From Helicostylum pulchrum (lineage: Eukaryota > Mucoromycota > Mucoromycetes > Mucorales > Mucoraceae): 64,000 nt of DNA. A program made the translations under genes and the position numbers. The notes below the pieces were generated by a model. That model made no database searches and had not been told where the DNA came from. It worked only from the letters and a program-made list of their open reading frames with translations. This document shows, piece by piece, positions 48,452-60,579 of this stretch. Every line of letters begins with the position of its first letter. The stretch's first letter is position 1. The DNA lies in NCBI GenBank assembly GCA_025677825.1, contig JAIXMO010000052.1, positions 62,001-126,000 on the forward strand. The letters run 5' to 3'.

Positions 48452-51400
48452 GATGAGGTATACGATCTTCATCAACATACGCATTGTGCACTTTTTCGTA
48501 TGTTTTTTTTAAAAATTGAGAATATCTACGTTTTTACTATTATTAAAATTTATTTTTTTGTTTTATAGATATAGGAAGAACAACATTTAATATATCTGTT
48601 ATCTCTAATGCTACAAGAAACATATATGGACATCAAAATAAATTAACGTATGTATAGTTATATTTTACTTGAAATCAAATATTGCTCTTTAACGAGTGTA
48701 TAATATAGAAAACAAACATGTATCACGTATGATAAGCAGAAAATGGATATTCTAAGTTGGGGATACAAAGAATTTGAAAGCGATAACGTAGATGATGCTC
48801 GTATTGATAGATTTCAAGAGCAATTATACCTAGTCTTTAAAAAGGGTAAAGATAACTGGAACCGAGATGATGTATTCTTGTTAAAAGCAGTATCAGATTT
48901 TATGTATTTATCAATTAGAGAAGAGACAGAAGAGACAGAAGAGACATTTCACTACGTATTTATTATCCCTTCGGAGTAGGAAGAAGAAATTAGAGAAGTT
49001 CTGCTTCGACCTTTGTTTATTCAAGCTGATTTGATATCGAAGGACGGTCACGAAGACAGGCTCTTGTTCTGCTCCGAGTTAGAGTCTATATGTTACTGTA
49101 TACAAAATTCAGACACGGGTGACTATTATTTAGAAAGAGGAAGTAATGCTATTGTTTGTAGACTCAGCCCCACCGAAGAGAATGAAATATTGATCAAGCT
49201 GGATTTAGTCTCAACTGTAAATTATATGTTTCATTTCTCTGATGCCGTGATGTATCCAAACGTTGTACGCTCTAACTCTCTTTCTCTAACTATTGATAAT
49301 ATTACAGACGGCATAAGAGCGTTTATAGAGACTGAACTACCTTCTGATGTTCGGGAGGAAGTTATACAAATCATTATGAATATCCCTTACGAAGACTGCT
49401 TATCTGATACGGTAATGCAATATAGAATTACTGGAAATAAAAATTAGCAAAGTAACAGTTTATTATAATAGGATGAAGAAAATAAAACCGTCCTTCTAAT
49501 GAAACCTTTGATTACCGATACAAGTAAATGGGAATTGGATAAAAATCAAGAAGCCTTTATGGGATCTATTTGCCTTTTTGATATATGTGCCAAAATCGGC
49601 GGAACTATGTTTAATAATGTAAAGGATTTACTTTTAAATGATCTAGTAAAATAATATACCATTTTGACATTACACGAGAATTACTCCTCTGAAATGTATC
49701 CAAAGCAAAACCTATTAAATTGGTTAAATTATATGTTGGAATATAATCGAATTTCTTTCAACGCTAAAAATTTCATACATAAAATTTGTTGGTTTGGAAA
49801 CGAAATTGGACATCAAGATATTATACTAGGAGCTTGTCGATATGTCATCGATGTTATTCGGAATTCTGATATTAACAGTAAACCACGTATACTATCCGAA
49901 CAAAATTCAACTTCTGCTCCGTCCATATTTCTAACTTCAAAACCCGGTGCTATCATGAATATAGGTATGTCAAACTGTCACGACGTTGAATCAGTACGTT
50001 TGTTTATATATGTATTGAAATTTTATATTTAGATATTTTGCTTGAGTCTACATTATTATCGTTTTCACTTTTGGATGAAAATGGATTTGTCAAAGAGATT
50101 TGGAACAACGATTATTTTTTAGCTGATATAAGGTAAGATATAAATGCAATATTATATAGATACTCTTACTAATAGGATACTAGTTTACGTTCTCTGGGTT
50201 CTTTCTTTAAGTTTTCAGAAATAACAACGTTACATGTGAAAGATTCGTAAGCCTAGTAACATTCATAACGATTTTGCTACAGATATACAATATGTATTAA
50301 CGTATTATTTAGGTTTATCGCGTTTGCTGAAGATTACTTAATGAGTGATATTTCCTCTTTTTCTGATTTTAGAAATGTTGAATTTAATAAGGAAATTGAA
50401 AATATGATGTGCAAAGATAGTGATGCTAAAGATCTCTTGGTATCAGTACAACAGCAGATGTATATCAAGGCTTTCATGCTGCTCTACGTGACTTATATAA
50501 AATGCATCATATAAAGCAAACTATCTGGTATTATAGATCCTAATAAGAGTATAAAAATTGGATATGCCGTTACAATAGAAAAGCTTGTGTTAAGCCGTTT
50601 ATTTGACACTGAAGAAGGTTTAAAAGAAGTAATATATGCAAGTGGCCTGATACAAAGGGATAATAGCTCTAAAAAATTAAGAGTTATCAGACAAGAAAAA
50701 CAGCTATTGCCTTTAATTCAACAATCTCTGGGACTAAAATTCCCACTCAAGTCTTTTTTCGTTGTGGCTCGATTTTATGAAAACTATGTACAACTGACTC
50801 AGAGCCAAGTTGTAACTGAATTTAGTTTGGATGACGATCAGGAAGTAATTATTATTCAAGAAAAAATAATTCATATTCCAAATATATATGACTCCTTATG
50901 CTTAAACATGTGGAACAATATTATGGAAGACGGCAGTTTAATTCAATTATGCGACGCACATATAGAGTATAACGACAGCGAGATAGTAGAAATATTTACG
51001 TTAGAAAACCGAGCAGAGTTTACAGACAATCTTAAACAGTATATTCCTGAAAATGTAAGAGTCAAATATTCCAGTATTATATGTTTACAGTTCTAATTCC
51101 TACATTGTATAGAACCTCATTCAGCTAACTAACGACAAATTTATCGTACAGTTAAGTTTTTCTTGTAATTGCAAAGTCTTTTTAACGGCCAACGATATCA
51201 TGGAAATTTCTTTCCAACCTGTTTTACAAGAAATTGCCTCTCTGTTATCTGTTTCATTTATAAATAATGAATTCTTTGGAAAATATTGGAATATTCAATA
51301 TATTTTCCCGTTGATACAGTTCAATTATAACACGCTGTTCGAAGATGCCGCTATAAAGATGCTGAAAGAGATAACCGAAGATATTATGATCGAACATGTG

Positions 51401-52040
51401 ATTGACACGCCTCACTATGTTATACATAAAATATTAGATCAGCCTCTACAGCCTGCTCATCAGCAGCGACCATTCTTATATAAAGAGTTCCAAGTTGGTG
51501 CTTTAAATCACGTATATAGTTATAACTATGGGTTTGGCTTTAGGGTGGACAACTACAACGAAGATTTTGCATATAAAAGTGAGAGACCTGATACAAAAAT
51601 TATGTCAGTCAACGAAGAAACAATATTTCTTCTTTTTAAAAAGGGGGATAAAATAGGTGATTGCCAAACAAGGTTTTATTTGAATGTGGGTGATGACTCT
51701 GATAGGGCTCGTATTTATATAAGTAAGTAAATAATTTAAGAAGAACACTTTGTAGCTTACGTTTTACTTATATCTAGATTACTTTAAGCTCAAAACGCTT
51801 GATGATTTAAAACCTGACGGTACAATTGGTTTAGAAAATATATCTGAAATGATACCTGGACCTCCTGTTTATGGCTTTGGGCAGGAGTTTAAATTAGGTC
51901 AGGAAATACCTGTTGTGGTTTCTATACTTTCTGAGACGGATTTGTCCTCTCTCTCCTTCACAGCTAAATTAGTTGGTGAAGAGGTGAACGAGATTAATCT
52001 AACATATCACCCAGAGCCAATGACTTTGAATCGGCTTTAA
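48452..52040 (+). pseudogene. Broken HSP70-like (actin-fold ATPase) gene
   Basis: A long plus-strand gene can be followed through pieces that still splice well. DIGRTTFNISVIS follows a TATAG acceptor at 48568, resembles the HSP70 phosphate-1 loop, and ends at a GTATGT donor. The rest follows: TCITYDKQKMDILSWGYKEF, HYVFIIPSE, RLLFCSELESICYC, YTILTLHENY, CHDVESV, ESTLLSFSLLDENGFV, IGYAVTIEKLVLSRLF, LPLIQQSLGLKFPLKSFF, NIYDSLCLNMWNNI, FQVGALNHVYSYNYGFGF, PVVVSILSETDLSSL. In-frame stops break it at 48977 (where PSE should run on to EEEIREVL), at 49652 (LLLNDLVK stop) and near 50511, none removable by a plausible intron. It resembles the large HSP70/HSPA12-like families of Mucoromycota; family call moderate. 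Confidence 0.5.
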
Positions 52041-52535
52041 AAATATACTGATCAAAAACCGCAATAATATCTCAATAAAATTCACTTCATGCTTTATAAA
52101 AGCGCGTAGATATTAAGAGCTTTCACGTTCTATATTATAGCTTTAAATATGAAGGTGATATAAAAGTAAAATATTACGTGCTCTCATAACTGCGAAAAAT
52201 CACAAAAATGTACGCTTTCTTTCACTAGCAATTTTGAAGTTTGAGATAGAATGTAATACAAATTCTCAATACTCGAAAAATATGTTTTTACTTTTGATTA
52301 CTATTTTAGAAAAAAACCTTAATCAGCGGGACAGAGAAATATCGTCTTAAAAAGGAAACAGCCTCATAACATACTTTTTTTTTTACTCAACGGGTTTTCT
52401 TACCTCTGAATTTTTTTTAAAAAAAATATCGTATCAATGTGACCGATTCCAATATAACTGGATATGCTACAACTGAAACTGATAATGGTCAACCTGTAAA
52501 GTTTTCAAACCAGCAAAAGCAAAGACTAGGTCAAC
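52041..52535. other. Spacer between relics
   Basis: No gene supported; AT-rich with T8A7 tracts near 52410-52428. Confidence 0.45.
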
Positions 52536-53310
52536 GATGACCTAGGATCTCGGAAAATGATTTGGATAGTCAAGAGAGCGAAGAGTATACTGAACTTGAG
52601 AGCAACTCAGAGGATGAATACGTATCCGACGAATATGAAACGATTTAGAAGTTTTAGACAGTAACACATGGACTGACCCAGCTATCATAATTCTACTGAA
52701 AATCGTTTCAGAGATTGATGCACACAGCAAACTGGGACGCGCCAGGAGTGCCGAATCCAAAGATGCGCTCTGGGATAGCCTAATTATCATATTTAAAGCT
52801 CACCCTGAGTTCCAAAATCTGGATACAAACTTTCAAGAACGTGTGGATGGAAAGGGAGGCGCAGCTCAGTACATAAAGTTGATTATGAGGTATACATCTA
52901 TTTCGTGTTGTATAATTAGTGGATCCAGAACGGGTCCAGTCTAGTGGATTTTTTTTAATACTTTAAAGCGAATTGTTATCACGGATGCTATGATTCATCC
53001 TCCGTTTGTTTATAGTTCAGAAATTGGATCAGGCCCTTCAACCACTACAGCGTACCCGGATGGAAGGATAATAAGAGAGTATACTTGCGTGAGAGATCCA
53101 GGTCGTTTTAAAGTACTGTCAGAAGCCTTCGATAACGATGATGGTAACTAACAAAGAGGATAATCCTTTGGATCTCGACTTCTGCTGCAGTTAAAAAAGC
53201 GACAGTAATGTCAACAAACCGATTCAAAAAACTGCTGTACGAAACTATGGCGAAAAAATGTTAAGGGGTGCTACTACAAGACTGTAAAATACTTAAAAAT
53301 AATAAATTAT
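52536..53310 (+). pseudogene. Broken Myb/SANT-like domain protein
   Basis: The plus strand reads SEEYTELESNSEDEYVSDE (52570-52640), changes frame by one base, then NDLEVLDSNTWTDPAIIILL, KIVSEIDAHSKLGRARSAES, KDALWDSLIIIFKAHPEF and NFQERVDGKG (52645-52860). A later segment gives DAMIHPPFVYSSEIGSG (52985-53035) and KVLSEAFDNDDGN, then VKKATVMSTNRFKKLLYETM before a stop. The Trp..Trp helical pattern with an acidic leader fits a Myb/SANT-like DNA-binding domain such as those carried by transposon-associated or orphan regulators. Frameshift plus stops show it is dead. Confidence 0.5.
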
Positions 53311-53939
53311 CATAACTATTGCCTTTTCTCACTCTCTCTTTTAGAGTAGACTTAATCCAAATCTTAAAATGTTCCTGCGAGCAAACAGGTTTATGTAAAG
53401 AGGAAATATAAAGCTTCTTAAGCTAAATTTGAGTCATCGCGTAACAAGCTGATAGCTAAAATAAAATGTGAGTCTCATAGAGCTGCATAAGGGCATAGTT
53501 TTCTATTTTGGGATGCACTACAAGCGTTGTTGTTGTTTTTTTTTGAGACTCTGCTAGTAACGGAAAATAACTGTTGGTCAAGTTTTGTTATCTTTGTCGC
53601 AGATGTTGATGCATTTTCTTCTTTTTTTGTAAGAAGTATTTCGGTATATAATGAACTGTCGCGTATAGGTAATTGTATTTTTCGCTTGATTGATATTTTC
53701 GGGAGCTTTCCGGGGATACTGCTAGTCTTAATGTATGGATTGAATTAAATGAGATTGATGTTCAAACACTTAAAAAGAGATATTAGGGCCGATAGACCTA
53801 CTGTAACGCAAATTAGAAACGTGATATTTGATAGCAAATTACTATACACGCTTGGGGTATATTCCTTCCTCAATCGAAAAAACATCAGCGATAACTAACG
53901 GTGAAGTTGATAATGAAAATAATGAAAAGGGCAGGGTAA

Positions 53940-54290
53940 ATGATCGAAGAAAATGATAATGATGATGGGAGTAGTAATGTCATTTTTAAGGGTAATAATA
54001 GCGGTATCAATATTGTCTCTAGTATTATTCGTGGTAATACTGTTTGTAGCTCCGTTCATAGTGGCACTTTTCGTGGTAGTACCTCTTCTAGTAGCACTGT
54101 TCATGGTAATAATGTTCCTAGTAGCACTATGCATAATAGTAATGCTCCTATTACCGCTAATAGTAATTTTAGTAGTATATTCGGTAGTGATAGCAGTAGC
54201 AGTAGTAATAGTGATATTAACAATAGCGTGATTAGTATTTTTTTAAAAAAAGTGGTAGTTTTCTTGGGCGATCTCCTATTATTATGAGCG
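53940..54290 (+). repeat. Triplet-biased low-complexity block
   Basis: A 350-bp block composed of AGT/GTA/AAT/GGT triplets with irregular interruptions. Read from 53940 it is open for 115 codons and codes Ser/Asn/Gly-rich sequence (for example GSDSSSSSNSDINNS), but two other frames and the minus strand are open too. No neighbouring exon is recognised, so I treat it as a degenerate repeat, perhaps once the Ser-rich part of a gene. Confidence 0.55.
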
Positions 54291-56794
54291 ATATATATGC
54301 CGGACGAAAAAAAACAAAAAACCGAAATATTTTCTATTATCAAGCAGCGTTTTAAAGCTTATAAATGTGCGACTTAGTTTTTCGTACGTGTATTTATTAT
54401 TTTTTGTAGTACACTAGACATTCTATCATAATTGATCCACGGGAACAAGAGCAGAGATAAAATCAGCTGGCGTAACCTTTAAATATTTAAAAGGCAGCTT
54501 ATAAAATGAACTTTATACACCTCTGTGTAAAATTATTTTACTTATCTACTCTTGTACTGTAATTGATAACATCTTTTTATTTCCCTTTTTTTTTAATCAA
54601 AAAACGGAATATTAAAAGGATTTTTTTTTTGTATTGTCATTGTATTATAACTTGAACAACAGAAAAGTCAGTAGATCCCATAAAAGTACTTCCACCTTTT
54701 CTTATTTTATTTTTTTACGAAAATAGACATTAATAGACATTAAACTGTCACCTTTTACTAGAAAGTAACGTATTGCCATAATAGCTCTAGTGACTATAAA
54801 CTTATAGAACCACTTTTTTTTCTTACATTCGTATACCCAACTCAATGATAGCAGTAATAGTATTGTTCATAGTTAAAACCAACGATAAGCGGCAAAAAGG
54901 CATTATAGTGAGCATGCACAATAAAAATAGTCCAAATGCCCAAAAAAAAAGAAAAAAAAAAAGAAAAGAAAGTTGCTGTGGACTAGTATAGTATTTCTGA
55001 TGATTAGCTAAGCATGCTAGTGAAAAATTGAACCCTATCAAGTTTGAACGAAAAAAAAAGGGAATTGCTTTATAATCGTGCTAACTAATTTTCGCATACA
55101 TTTATCAATAGTTTTAGTAGGAAAATCGATTTTTTGAAAAAAAAAACTTATTTTTTCTTTTTTTTTTTTCGGTTGTAAAATAAGCTCTGATAGCAATTTT
55201 TATGAGGAGTTTAGAAGTGAGGAAAGAAACGACCCTTGTTTCTCTTATATTACATCTCACGTTACACTTTGAAAATCATACTGTCAAAGCAAAATAATAA
55301 CGTTAGCAAGAACCTGATTAGATTTTGTAAACGTTTATTTTGCCTATTTTTTTGTTCGGTTTAAAAGTACCTAAATATTACAATCATAAGCCGCTAATTG
55401 TTCCTCACCATGTGTGCCTGTACAATTTATTTATTTTAATTCCCTTTTTTTTTCTAATTCCGAGCTTAAATCATTTGACAAATTAATAAAAATCTGTTCC
55501 GATTAATAAATAGGGTCCAGTTAGATGTACTCGTCATTTATTTTTTCGGGGGGCGGCTTTGAGTCAAGTAGCAATTTACTCGTAAAATCTCTCGAAAGTA
55601 TACAAGTTATACGGTCACAATGAACCATGTGCTTCCATACCTTCGATTTAGTTTTTTTTTTAGTATGCTACGTCCCTTTATAATTTCGGTAAGGTGTAAC
55701 ATCCTTATCGGATAGGAAAACCCCCCAAGCTGGAAAAAAAAATCTAGACTTTATGAAAGCCGCCATCTCCTTTTTTTTTTTATTATGTAAGAGATGATTG
55801 ATATATTCTATTATAGACCATTGTCATGATAATATATCTACAAAACAGAAAAAAAAGGGAAAAAAAGAGGGTAAAACAAAATATTATGATTAATGCTTGA
55901 CGTAACTTTATCTGCAGTATTTTGATTATATAAGCTTGCCTAGATGGTGGTACAAAACAGAGGCTTGATGAAAATGATAACCCTGAAGGTTCGTTTTTTT
56001 CCCGTAGGCAATGACTGGTTCACGTAAACGTGCTTTTTAAGGTAAGAAAACAGGGAAAGTTTACTCCGGAAGATGAAAATAACGAGTTGGGTCATGTCAA
56101 AAAAGAACTGAAACATGACGAGGTGGGTTACTAGTCGCAAATTTCGACAAATGAAATTCTGTAACCACTGCCGCTCTTTTTTGCGCGCAATTCAATAAAA
56201 TGACTTCCCCTCCTTTTAGTATAAGGACTAAAAAGAAAATAATTAAATACCGTCCCTTTTAATCCCAGATACAACTAAAAAAAAAGAAGGGTTCCCACAC
56301 TTTTTATGTTTCCCTTGGAAAGAGAACCCTGAAGGGTAAAGGGAAAACGCTGAATGACATAATGAGTTTCAAGGACCCTTAAAAATGGGAAATCCGTTAC
56401 CTAAACATAATGCAAGTACATTTTTTCGATATATTTCTTTCGCATTTTATAAAAAACATATATTCGATCTATTCGACTAAAATAAAATCTTCTAACCCCA
56501 GCTAAAATAAACAATCCGGGGAAGACTCCATATAATTTTTTTTTAGACAGGCTACCTCGATTGAAAAGGGAAAGTGCGGGGAAATCTAAGGTAGAAGGTT
56601 GAACTTTCCACCGCCATAGAAACTTTTAACTCGTTCCTTTTTAGTGGTAGGGTTTAGAAATATCGGATGATAAATTATCTATTTCAGGACGCAAGTGGGG
56701 TAGTTTATAAATTTTTTTGAGAAAAGTATAAAAAAAAGGGATTCATTTACGACCCTTTATTTTCTCTTTTCTTTTTTTCCCTTACTATTATAGA

Positions 56795-56825
<31 letters not shown>

Positions 56826-56843
56826 TATTATATATATTATTAA
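54291..56843. other. AT-rich spacer upstream of UNC93-like gene
   Basis: 2.5 kb without a supported gene. Poly-A and poly-T tracts are frequent. At 55943-56130 the plus strand has two short protein-like pieces, GTKQRLDENDNPEGSF and GKFTPEDENNELGHVKK, probably remains of a repeat protein. The final 90 bp are nearly pure T with a tatatata stretch just before the ATG at 56844, a strong pyrimidine-type promoter. Confidence 0.5.
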
Positions 56844-58369
56844 ATGGCTAAACCAGCTATTCTCCAAAGATTAAATACACCAATTATTCAAATTGTACTT
56901 TTGGGTATTGTTTCATTATGTGGTCCGGGCATGTTTAACGCTTTGTCAGGCTTGGGTGCCGGTGGATCTATGAGTTCCAACATCACCTTGATCAGTTCAG
57001 CAAACAGTGCTTTATACGGTTGTTTCGCCATTGTCGGTTTCTTTGCCGGTACCATCACTAATACTATCGGTGTCAAATATACATTAACCGTAAGATTTTT
57101 TTTTTTTTTTTTTTTTTTGCATCAATTTTTTTTTATATTAACTTTTTTTTAAAAAAAAATTCTAGATCGGTAGTAGTGGTTATGCACTCTATTCCTCTGC
57201 TATGTGGGTATATGACCGTAAGCAAGTTTCGGGATTTGTAATTGCTGCAGGTGCTATTCTCGGTTGTTTAGCTGCTCTTTTCTGGAGTGCTCAGGTAAAT
57301 TTTATCATTTGTTTTTTTTTACAAATGTTACATCATTACTAAACTTTTTTTTTTTTTTTTTTTTGTATAGGGTGCTATCATGATGTCTTACCCCGAGGAA
57401 AAAAATAAGGGTAAATTCGTTGCTATTTTCTGGGCGCTCTTTAATTTCGGTGGTATTCTTGGTTCCGTTATCGCTTTAGGTCTTAATTTAGAGAACCAGG
57501 CTGGCGGTGTTTCCACTGGTACCTACACAGCGTTTGTTGTTGTCATGTTGGTGGGCATTGGTGCCTCTCTTATTCTTGCTAGTCCCTCTAACGTTGTACG
57601 CCCTGACGGTACCTGTGTTGCCATTACCAAAGCCTCTGACTGGAAGACTGAATTCAAGGGAGTCATGCATGTTTGGAAAGAATGGCGTATGATTTATCTC
57701 ATCCCTGCCTTTTTAGCATCCAACTGGTTCTATGCTTACCAATTCCGTATTAACGCTGTTTACTTTGATGCCTCTGCCAGAGCCTTAAACGGTACCATGT
57801 ACTGGGGTCTTCAAGTTATTGGTTCCATGTTAATTGGTCTCGTATTAGATTTCCAAGGTCTTAACCGCCGTAACCGTGGTCTCTTGGGTCTCTGCATCAT
57901 CTTTTTAATTTGCATGGCAGTTTGGGCAGGTGGTTTCGTTTTCCAATTGACATTTGACAACTCGTATAACGACCCAATCGGATGGACGAATTCCAAGTTT
58001 GGTGGTCCATTTGCTCTCTTTATGTTGTACGGTTTCACTGATTCTATTTACCAATCTTACTTGTACTGGTTAATGGGAGCCATGTCTAACGACCCTACTT
58101 TACTTGCTCGTTATGCTGGTTTTTATAAGGCTATGCAATCTGCTGGTGCTGCCATTTCTTACGGCATTGATGCCGCTGATATTCCTTTAAAATGGGAATG
58201 TCTTATCTGCTGGGTTTTGGTGTTTGTCTCTTTCCCTTTGATCGCTATCGTTGCTAACAATGTATCTGCCACCAGCGAAAATGCTGCAGAGGCTTTAGGA
58301 TCTGAAATGGATGATAGATCTTCATCCGAAAAGGCACATATTGAAAAAACTCATTCTTTCGACGCTTAA
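56844..58369 (+). CDS. UNC93-like major-facilitator membrane protein
   Basis: Exons 56844-57089, 57166-57294, 57371-58369; 457 residues with about eleven hydrophobic segments. It begins LNTPIIQIVLLGIVSLCGPG MFNALSGLGAGG, a signature of fungal UNC93-like (formerly DUF895) proteins, and contains TNTIGVKYTLTIGSSGYALY, QGAIMMSYPEEKNKGKFVAI and NWFYAYQFRINAVYFDA, also typical. The tail is acidic and Ser-rich (SEMDDRSSSEKAHIEK), probably cytosolic. The substrate is unknown; family members are linked to ion transport or trafficking (family knowledge). Codon use is visibly C-ending and more biased than in neighbours, suggesting strong expression. Confidence 0.9.
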
Positions 58370-59235
58370 AATCATTTCTAATTTTATCATTGTACTTTTA
58401 TTATAACCACATTCATCCTATAATCGTAATAAATTTCTTTTTTTTTTCTTTATAACCAATAGAATACGTTAATTAGAATATAATTTTGTTTTTGTCATGT
58501 GTAGAGTTCTTGTATGTAATAGGATTAGCATATGTTATTTGGTCACGGTAATCACGTAACTGTTTTAGAAATATATGCTCTAACGTAATGTGGCGTGTCG
58601 AATGATAGATCGAGAAAGCGCTTCTTCTTTTCTTAATCGACTTTTGGTCTGCGCGAATTAATTGGTTACACCCTCTCCCAAAAAAAAAAGACACATGTCC
58701 TTTTTTTCTTTTAATATTCCAATGCTTTCGCTTATAGATGTTAGTTTCCATCATTTGTTTATAAGAAACGTGTACCAATTGTATCAAGTGAAGTTTTATA
58801 TCGGGTTCTTCCCCCCCCCCCTTTTTTTTTGAAAGACTGTTATTGCTTCAACAACTGGCATATTTTTTCTCTGCATAAGCGTATTTACCGCTTATAAAAT
58901 GATAGATAGAACGAGGGTGTACCATGATTTCACAATGTTGCCAATTGTAATTTAAGAATGTACATGTATGTCGGGTGATCTTAGTGTAAGCTTCTCAAGA
59001 CAACATTTAATAAATGCATGTTTTTCTTTTCTTTCGCTGTGATAAAAAAAAAAAGTAGTCAAAACGCCATATATCGTAATAGAGCCCTTAACCATAATAA
59101 GAAAATGTACATCTTTTTTACGTGTGACACATTAGATGTAAATAAAAGAAAGAAAGTCGTATTTTTGTTATTAGGATTAGTTTTTTTTTTTTAATAGGTA
59201 ATAAGGTAAGAGAGATTGGGTAACATAAATATACA
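58370..59235. other. Intergenic region
   Basis: Convergent intergenic region. A minus-strand frame at 58787-58473 (104 codons) has no recognisable motif. A C10 T10 run lies at 58811-58830. Confidence 0.45.
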
Positions 59236-60412
59236 CTAAATTTCAAAATGAGATAGTTTTGCAGTACTTGGATGTTTCTTATTTCGCGAGGACCTTGAAT
59301 TCCAGGTGAGAATCGAATCATCATCATCGTAACAGTGACTTGATAATCGGCGTCTACTTCTCCGAGAAGAAGATTTATTGTGGTCACTATTATGACCCAA
59401 ACTGATTATACTTTCGGGCTTGTGATGCTTGTTATTGTTATTATTGCCATTTTTAAGATTATAACCCATATTTTGTAAAATGGCTGCAAGATGCTTCATG
59501 ATATCCATGTAGTGCTCTTGACTAAGCGGGTCGTGACTGAATCTTGCAATCTCGTATCCTTCTAAATAGAATAATCCCAATTGTTTATCAATTAATCCCT
59601 GCTGCATTAAAAATTCCATGTACTGGCGAATAGGCACGTACAGTGGTCGAGCGTAATCTGGGTTAATACTGATGGCAACTTTTTCTATATAACACGCTTT
59701 TTTTTTTAGAAAAAAAAAGAGATATGATGGCAGTAATATATTTTAATTACCAACAATTGCAGGTGTTCTTGCAATGGCTTGCTTAAAATCTAAACCATCA
59801 AATAAAGGAGTTCCTGAATCATTGATGTTTTTAATTTTTTGATTTATAAAAATAATACAATAAAGAGTTACCTGGTTTAGCCCATCCTACTGCTTGGATA
59901 TCTTCTGGTCTGGGCTCTGCTAGTTTTCGAGTTTGCTTAGCTTGTTCAAATTCTTGATGAATTTTAAAGTATACTTTCTAAAATTGAAAGTATCAGTACA
60001 CGTAAGGAAGTTCTATCAATTTTGATCTGATTATACTTTAGGTAGATCTTCTTGCTTAATAGGAATATATAGCTTAGGAATATCTTGTAATGATGCTCTT
60101 ACTGTCAATATACGACTGCAAGAAAATAACAGTGCTGCAAACGCCTGCATACATATAAAAAAAAAATTACGCTTAGAAAAAAAAACAGATTCTCCCCTCG
60201 CTTTACAGCGTAAAAAAATATGTTACCAATATAACATAGCTTCCACCGACAACAATCAAGTTGCGGTAATCAAATGTACCAGTATTGGTTTTATCTGTTA
60301 AAGCTTGAATGATGACATCGGCAGCTGAAATGGCAACACATAAAGCGGTTAAAAAAATTAAAAAGAACAGAGACCCAGTATATAAATACTGTGGTAGTTT
60401 AACAGACTTCAT
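59236..60412 (-). CDS. DLT1: Defect-at-low-temperature protein 1 (Dlt1)
   Basis: Exons 60412-60227, 60144-60037, 59977-59872, 59813-59751, 59684-59236; 303 residues. Two N-terminal membrane helices (GSLFFLIFLTALCVAISAAD, and NLIVVGGSYVIL into AFAALLFSCSRIL) are followed by RASLQDIPKLYIPIKQEDLP, a conserved Dlt1 motif, then EPRPEDIQAVGWAKPGTP, AISINPDYARPLYVPIRQYM and IDKQLGLFYLEGYEIARFS. The tail is Asn, Ser and Arg rich. Dlt1 is a fungal membrane protein required for growth in the cold in yeast (family knowledge). Two of its four introns end CAG, more than any other gene here. Confidence 0.9.
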
Positions 60413-60579
60413 GATAAATAAAAAGGAAAAAAACCCAATTATGGATATAAAAAAAATATGAGTCTTCTTTATATGGTAGTGGTAAAACTGTGACCGTACA
60501 TTAATAAATCATCCCTCTTTTTTCTCTCTTCTCCCCCCTTTCAGTCTCTCTCTCTTTTTTTTATTCTTTGTTCTTCTCA
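60413..60579. promoter_or_regulatory. Divergent promoter of DLT1 and the Lys/Arg/Ser-rich gene
   Basis: 167 bp between diverging starts; strongly C/T-rich (tctctctctc, ctcccccctt) on the plus-gene side. Confidence 0.5.

Noticed and set aside
48977..49000. Tiny intron that would remove the TAG stop in the HSP70-like gene
   Set aside because: The only GT..AG pair spans about 22 bases, far shorter than any intron in the window.
58473..58787. 104-codon minus-strand frame after the UNC93-like gene
   Set aside because: No motif, AT-driven composition, lies in the 3' flank.
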